Shown piece by piece: positions 60,609 through 64,000 of a stretch of DNA of 64,000 bases. Under the pieces are notes generated by a model. The model saw only the letters and a list, made by a program, of their open reading frames with translations, did not search any database and was not told where the DNA came from. A program made the translations under genes and the position numbers. Origin of the DNA: Nitrospirillum amazonense (GTDB taxonomy: Bacteria > Pseudomonadota > Alphaproteobacteria > Azospirillales > Azospirillaceae); the NCBI RefSeq assembly GCF_007828035.1, contig NZ_VITV01000002.1, positions 62,001 to 126,000 on the forward strand, given 5' to 3'. Numbering within the stretch: the stretch's first letter is position 1; every line of letters begins with the position of its first letter.

Positions 60609-61059
60609 TCATCGGCCCTTCGATATGGGCGCGGATGTTGTGCGCCTGGGCTGTCCACCCGCCCTCGTTCATGCGCAGCGCCTCGACCCGGCGATGGTCG
60701 GGCAGGGTGTCGAAGCCGCTTTCGGTGATGGTCAGCAGGGTGCCACCGTCCCGCTCCTCCAGCTTAAATTCCACCAGGGTCGGTGTTTCGCTGGAATAAT
60801 CCTTCTCCGGATCCACGGCGTAGGGATGCCAGGTGTAAGAGAACAGGTGCGGTTCCTCCATCCGCACCACGGTGGCTCGCCACTTCACATGCTCATAGCC
60901 GGGATGGGTGATACGGCCGGTCGCGTCCTGGCCCGGGACGAAGGGCCCGTCCAGCTTGACCCTGAACCAGGTGCCGAATTCCTCATGGTCGGTCAGGGCG
61001 CGCCACACCCGGGAGATGGGGGCCTTCAACTCGATATACTTGCGAATATGATCGGACAT
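60601..61059 (-). CDS. SRPBCC (AHSA1-like) domain protein
   Basis: 152-residue START-like fold protein with a hydrophobic cavity: RKYIELKAPISRVWRALTDH at the start, FGTWFRVKLDGPF, and YTWHPYAVDPEKDYSSETPT in the middle, ending in the long C-terminal helix (LRMNEGGWTAQAHNIRAHIE). Function not assignable beyond ligand binding. The ATG at 61059 has AGGAGG 9 bases upstream. It is co-transcribed with the overlapping ArsR gene. Confidence 0.92.
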   Translation of the reverse strand: MSDHIRKYIELKAPISRVWRALTDHEEFGTWFRVKLDGPFVPGQDATGRITHPGYEHVKWRATVVRMEEPHLFSYTWHPYAVDPEKDYSSETPTLVEFKLEERDGGTLLTITESGFDTLPDHRRVEALRMNEGGWTAQAHNIRAHIEGPMND

Positions 61060-61102
61060 TTTGCGCAACCTCCTGGTTGCTGTTTTATAGCCTGCCCAAA
61101 CA

Positions 61103-61130
61103 AAAACGGCAACCTAGTGGTTGCCGTTTT
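61103..61130 (-). terminator. Rho-independent terminator of the sigma/anti-sigma operon
   Basis: Perfect 12-bp stem AAAACGGCAACC / GGTTGCCGTTTT with a 4-base loop. On the minus strand it lies 66 bp after the anti-sigma stop and is followed by a T-run. The SRPBCC gene starts just beyond. Confidence 0.88.
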
Positions 61131-61195
61131 AATCCAGTAACCGATCTGTACAAGCGCGGGGACGACGTTTGGTTCGCCGCCATGCCCGCGAAAGC

Positions 61196-62008
61196 TCAAA
61201 TCTTGGTACGCAGCTGCCGACGCGCCTCGTCCGCCAGGGGGTGCAGCGCCTGGGCCGAGGCGTCGGCCACCAAGCTGTAGCCCATACCGCGGTTGCACCA
61301 GGTGACGCCGCCGACATCGTCCTTCTGGTGCTCGGTCATGGGGGCGTCGCCGTCCTGCTTCATGGGCCGCACCAGCATGGCGATGCGGTTGCCGCTGCTG
61401 TCGTCGTAGAAGAACATGGCGCCCGGGCCGTGGGCGGTGGCGACCAGGCGCCCGCCCATGAACCGGTAGCCGGAGGCCGACAGGTCGGGCACCGCCACCT
61501 TGCGGTCCAGCCGCTGCGACACCCAGCGCAGCAGCTGCTCCTGCTCGCCCGCATGCATCTCCACCGGCCGCACCGCGTCGGCGGCGTAGACGCGGTAATT
61601 GTCCATGGCCTCCTGAGTCAGCATGCTCTCAGGGTTCATCGACGCCTTGCCGGCGGTGATGCCGTGCATGGACCAGCCGCCGGCCCCGCCGATCAGCACC
61701 AGGGCCACGGCGGCGGCGATGTTGCGCCAGAGGCCGGCCCCCGGAGCAGAGAGCCACGAGTGCGCCTGGCGGTGTTGCCGCGCCTCGATCAGGCGGGCCA
61801 GATTCAGGCGGTCGGGCACCGGCTCTTCCGCGATGGGGGCCAGGGCGGCGCGCAAGGCCTGACGCTGGGCGGCGTAGGCGGCCACCCGCCGGGCGGCGTC
61901 GGGGTGGGTGGACAGGTACTCCTCAACCTCCTCTTGGCGCCGCTCGTCCAGGGCGTGGTCGACGTAGGCCTGGAAGTCTTCTTCGGTGATGGGGCGGCCG
62001 GGGTTCAT
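61196..62008 (-). CDS. Membrane anti-sigma factor
   Basis: 270 residues: N-terminal cytoplasmic anti-sigma domain (ITEEDFQAYVDHALDERRQE through the helix ending RQALRAAL), one membrane segment about 95-112 (IAAAVALVLIGGAGGW), and a periplasmic domain of about 155 residues (YRFMGGRLVATAHGPGAMFF). No HxxxCxxC zinc motif, so it is not a ZAS-type redox sensor. It overlaps the sigma gene by an ATGA and would hold that sigma factor inactive until a signal arrives. Confidence 0.9.
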   Translation of the reverse strand: MNPGRPITEEDFQAYVDHALDERRQEEVEEYLSTHPDAARRVAAYAAQRQALRAALAPIAEEPVPDRLNLARLIEARQHRQAHSWLSAPGAGLWRNIAAAVALVLIGGAGGWSMHGITAGKASMNPESMLTQEAMDNYRVYAADAVRPVEMHAGEQEQLLRWVSQRLDRKVAVPDLSASGYRFMGGRLVATAHGPGAMFFYDDSSGNRIAMLVRPMKQDGDAPMTEHQKDDVGGVTWCNRGMGYSLVADASAQALHPLADEARRQLRTKI

Positions 62009-62571
62009 TTCACTCTCCTGAAAATTCCAGCGCCGAAAACGGGGCGATGGATGGTGGCGCCGCCCTTCGCAGCCTCCTGCGCGGGGGCGCCCTCCATCTT
62101 CTGCAACAGCTTTTCCCGCGCCCGGGCCAGGCGGGACATGACGGTGCCGATGGGGATGTCCAGAACCCGCGCGGCCTCGGCATAGGTCAGGTCTTCCACC
62201 GATACCAGCAACAGCACGCTGCGCTGGTCCTCCGGCAGGCTTTGCAGGGCCTGTATCACATCGGCGTGGTGCAGCGCGTCCTCCTGCGTCGCCGGCCGGG
62301 CGATCATGGCCTCGTCCACACCGTCGTCCAGGGTGACATGGCTGCCGCGCCGCCGGTTTTGGCGCATATGGCTGACGGCCAGGTTGTGCAGGATGGTGAA
62401 CAGCCAGGTGCGGGCGTCACCGTCCTGCCGCCGCTGGTGCCAGCGGGTGATGGCCCGCTCCAGACAATCCTGCACCAGATCGTCCGCCGTGGCGTGATCC
62501 TTCACCAGCGCCCGGGCATAACGGCGCAGTGGAGGAATCAGCGGCTCGACCAGCAGCATCATGTCGTTCAT
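62005..62571 (-). CDS. ECF-family RNA polymerase sigma factor
   Basis: About 188 residues: region 2 about 10-80 (DHATADDLVQDCLERA, then RTWLFTILHNLAVSHMRQNR) and region 4 about 115-175 (SLPEDQRSVLLLVSVEDLTY, IPIGTVMSRLARAREKL). It has no sigma-3 region. The start at the second in-frame ATG (62571) was preferred for its AGGGA site. It is translationally coupled to the membrane anti-sigma factor and lies about 30 bp after the cytochrome b561 gene, so the peroxidase, cytochrome and both regulators are probably one transcript under its own control. Confidence 0.94.
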   Translation of the reverse strand: MNDMMLLVEPLIPPLRRYARALVKDHATADDLVQDCLERAITRWHQRRQDGDARTWLFTILHNLAVSHMRQNRRRGSHVTLDDGVDEAMIARPATQEDALHHADVIQALQSLPEDQRSVLLLVSVEDLTYAEAARVLDIPIGTVMSRLARAREKLLQKMEGAPAQEAAKGGATIHRPVFGAGIFRRVK

Positions 62572-62601
62572 GGCACGCATCCCTCGGTCCGGGGTCCACC
62601 G

Positions 62602-63141
62602 TCAGCGACGGGTGCGCCAGGCCGCCATGCTCTGGAACACGCCATCCTTGAAAATGAGGCCATGCATCAGGGCGGCGGACAAGTGGGCGATCACCGTGAG
62701 GAACAAAGCGTACGCCAGATAGGTGTGCAGGTGGCGCAGGGATGCGTACAGCCCCCTGTCCGGCGACAGCAGCGGCGGGAGGTGCACAGCACCCCAGACG
62801 GTGATGGGGTAGCCGCCGGCCGACAGCATGGACCAGCCCACCAGCGGCAGGGCGATCATCAAGGCGTACAGCACCAGGTGTGACAGGTGGGCGACGGCCT
62901 TCTGCGGCGCCGGCATGTCCGCCGGCAGCGGCGGCGTGCCCTTGGCGGCACGCACGGCCAGGCGGATCAGCACCAGCAGCAGCAGGGTGACGCCCACCGA
63001 CTTGTGCAGCGGCACCAGCCAGTCGTGGCTGGCCCCGACGGTGGAGACCATGCCCACGCCGATGAACAGCATGGCGATGATCAGAACGGCCATCAGCCAA
63101 TGCAGCAGCCGGGCGGCGCCGCTGAACGTGGTCGATTTCAT
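62602..63141 (-). CDS. Cytochrome b561-type membrane protein
   Basis: 179 residues, four membrane segments, with histidines placed for two b-type haems: LLHWLMA in TM1, PLHKSVG in TM2, HLSHLVLYALM in TM3 and RHLHTYLAYALF in TM4. It is of the prokaryotic cytochrome b561 family, which passes electrons between quinol and periplasmic partners. Overlap (ATGA) with the catalase-like gene suggests it supplies electrons to that enzyme, an arrangement seen in other proteobacteria. Confidence 0.93.
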   Translation of the reverse strand: MKSTTFSGAARLLHWLMAVLIIAMLFIGVGMVSTVGASHDWLVPLHKSVGVTLLLLVLIRLAVRAAKGTPPLPADMPAPQKAVAHLSHLVLYALMIALPLVGWSMLSAGGYPITVWGAVHLPPLLSPDRGLYASLRHLHTYLAYALFLTVIAHLSAALMHGLIFKDGVFQSMAAWRTRR

Positions 63142-64000
63142 TGCGCGGACTCCTTGGCGGCGGGCTGGCTGGAAGCGGGGGCGGGGAAGGCCTTGTCGGC
63201 CGCCAGCGCGCTGGCAGCCGCGGGTTCACCTGTGCGGCGGGTGTAGCCCACGGCGTAGACGGAGGAACGCGCGGCCAGCAGCGGATCGTCGGAGGGCGAC
63301 ACGCCGGCGGGCAGGATGGTGGGGTCGAAGTTCACGTCGCGACAGGGGCCGTCATCCTCGGCCACCGCGCGGTCGATGGTCAGCGTGCCGACCTCCACCC
63401 GCTGCCGGTCGTCCGGCCAGGGCTTAGTGGCGTCGTCGGTGGGATCGCCGGCGTTGGGCAGGATGACGGACAGATGCCAAACCAGCGTGCCCTGGGCGAG
63501 GCGGCCCGCGACCTCATCGAACAGGAAGTCGCGCGGCCGGTCGGCCAGCGTCGCCTTGTCCAGCTCCTCGAACGGCGCCTCGGGGGTGAAGATCCAGCGC
63601 ACCACCCGGGTCTGGCCCCGGTCGTTGGTGAAGCGGAAGGCGTTGACGCTGTTGTAGTTGGCGTTGGCGAAACTGCTGGGCAGGGGCGCCTTGGCCATAT
63701 AGTCGGCAAAGGCCTTGGTTTCCGGATGCTGCGCCATGTAGGCCTGCACCTTGGCCGGATCTGGCTTACCCGTTGCGGGGTCGGGCGTGGTCGCCAGCTG
63801 GAAGTCGAGGAATGCCTGCGGTGTGGCCACGGGGAACACGGGCACGTGGTTCAGCGCCATGCGCCATTGTTCGCCCTGCGGCAGGTCGAACTTCAGTGCC
63901 AGGCTGTGGAAGGTGACGCGGCCGTCACCGGCGTTGGGCACGCCGCCGGCCAGCGAGAAGCGGCCGATGACCGGGGTGGTGGCCTGGCGGAACAGGCTGG
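63138..64000 (-). CDS. Catalase-related peroxidase (SrpA-like), 5' end outside the window
   Basis: About 286 C-terminal residues are visible; the frame is still open at base 64000 and reads FRQATTPVIGRFSLAGGVPN, part of the catalase core. The haem-ligand motif RSSVY (RxxxY) is near the end, within DDPLLAARSSVYAVGYTRR. The protein lacks the large C-terminal domains of classical catalases, as is usual for the periplasmic SrpA-like group. It is first in the operon with cytochrome b561 and the ECF sigma/anti-sigma pair, pointing to a peroxide or oxidative envelope response. Confidence 0.9.
   Translation of the reverse strand, partial: SLFRQATTPVIGRFSLAGGVPNAGDGRVTFHSLALKFDLPQGEQWRMALNHVPVFPVATPQAFLDFQLATTPDPATGKPDPAKVQAYMAQHPETKAFADYMAKAPLPSSFANANYNSVNAFRFTNDRGQTRVVRWIFTPEAPFEELDKATLADRPRDFLFDEVAGRLAQGTLVWHLSVILPNAGDPTDDATKPWPDDRQRVEVGTLTIDRAVAEDDGPCRDVNFDPTILPAGVSPSDDPLLAARSSVYAVGYTRRTGEPAAASALAADKAFPAPASSQPAAKESAQ

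Overview
The window is high-GC, densely packed DNA from an alphaproteobacterium. It carries a 5-aminolevulinate synthase (the C4 route to haem), a DUF1491 gene, several Cache-type chemoreceptors including one fused to a PilZ domain (the domain layout of Azospirillum Tlp1), and a clear FNR/FixK-type box. The best inference is a member of the Azospirillaceae (Azospirillum or Nitrospirillum-like). No rRNA, tRNA, CRISPR array, prophage or insertion sequence was recognised. Gene calls rest on motif reading only.

Layout. 0-10 kb: the 3' part of an RND efflux pump, a chemoreceptor, surE, a small lipoprotein, and a three-gene signalling operon (CHASE3-type kinase, single-domain receiver, Hpt-REC-REC-GGDEF diguanylate cyclase). 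10-12.6 kb: an EF-G gene outside any str operon, ending in a textbook terminator. 12.7-22.1 kb: one gene of 9.4 kb for a 3,128-residue protein made almost wholly of octapeptide repeats, with two further levels of repetition (56 and 248 residues). 22.7-31 kb: MCP-PilZ receptor, argC, gamma-carbonic anhydrase, a LysR/hydrolase divergent pair, a second Hpt protein, and hemA with an upstream FNR box. 31.6-40 kb: a MocR regulator that has lost its cofactor lysine, a PepSY protein divergent from an OmpR/EnvZ-type pair, an M20 amidohydrolase coupled to a PrcB-like lipoprotein, and a CapD/FlaA1-type sugar dehydratase. 41-42 kb: a solitary BglII-like restriction nuclease.

42-58 kb is a polyamine neighbourhood: PuuB-like oxidase, PuuA-like gamma-glutamylputrescine synthetase, a glutathionylspermidine-synthase-like ATP-grasp protein, a PotFGHI uptake system and agmatine deiminase. 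Together they could import putrescine, make it from agmatine and degrade it by the gamma-glutamyl route. A chemoreceptor, a PAP2 phosphatase, a GNAT enzyme and a CPA2 antiporter are interspersed.

57.7-60.1 kb holds three paralogous small secreted proteins with a strict four-cysteine pattern, interrupted by a bestrophin gene. 60.3-64 kb holds an SRPBCC/ArsR pair and an apparent operon of catalase-like peroxidase, cytochrome b561, ECF sigma factor and anti-sigma factor, cut by the window end.

The most novel items are the nested-repeat giant protein, the four-cysteine family, the lysine-less MocR protein and the kinase without a canonical start codon.
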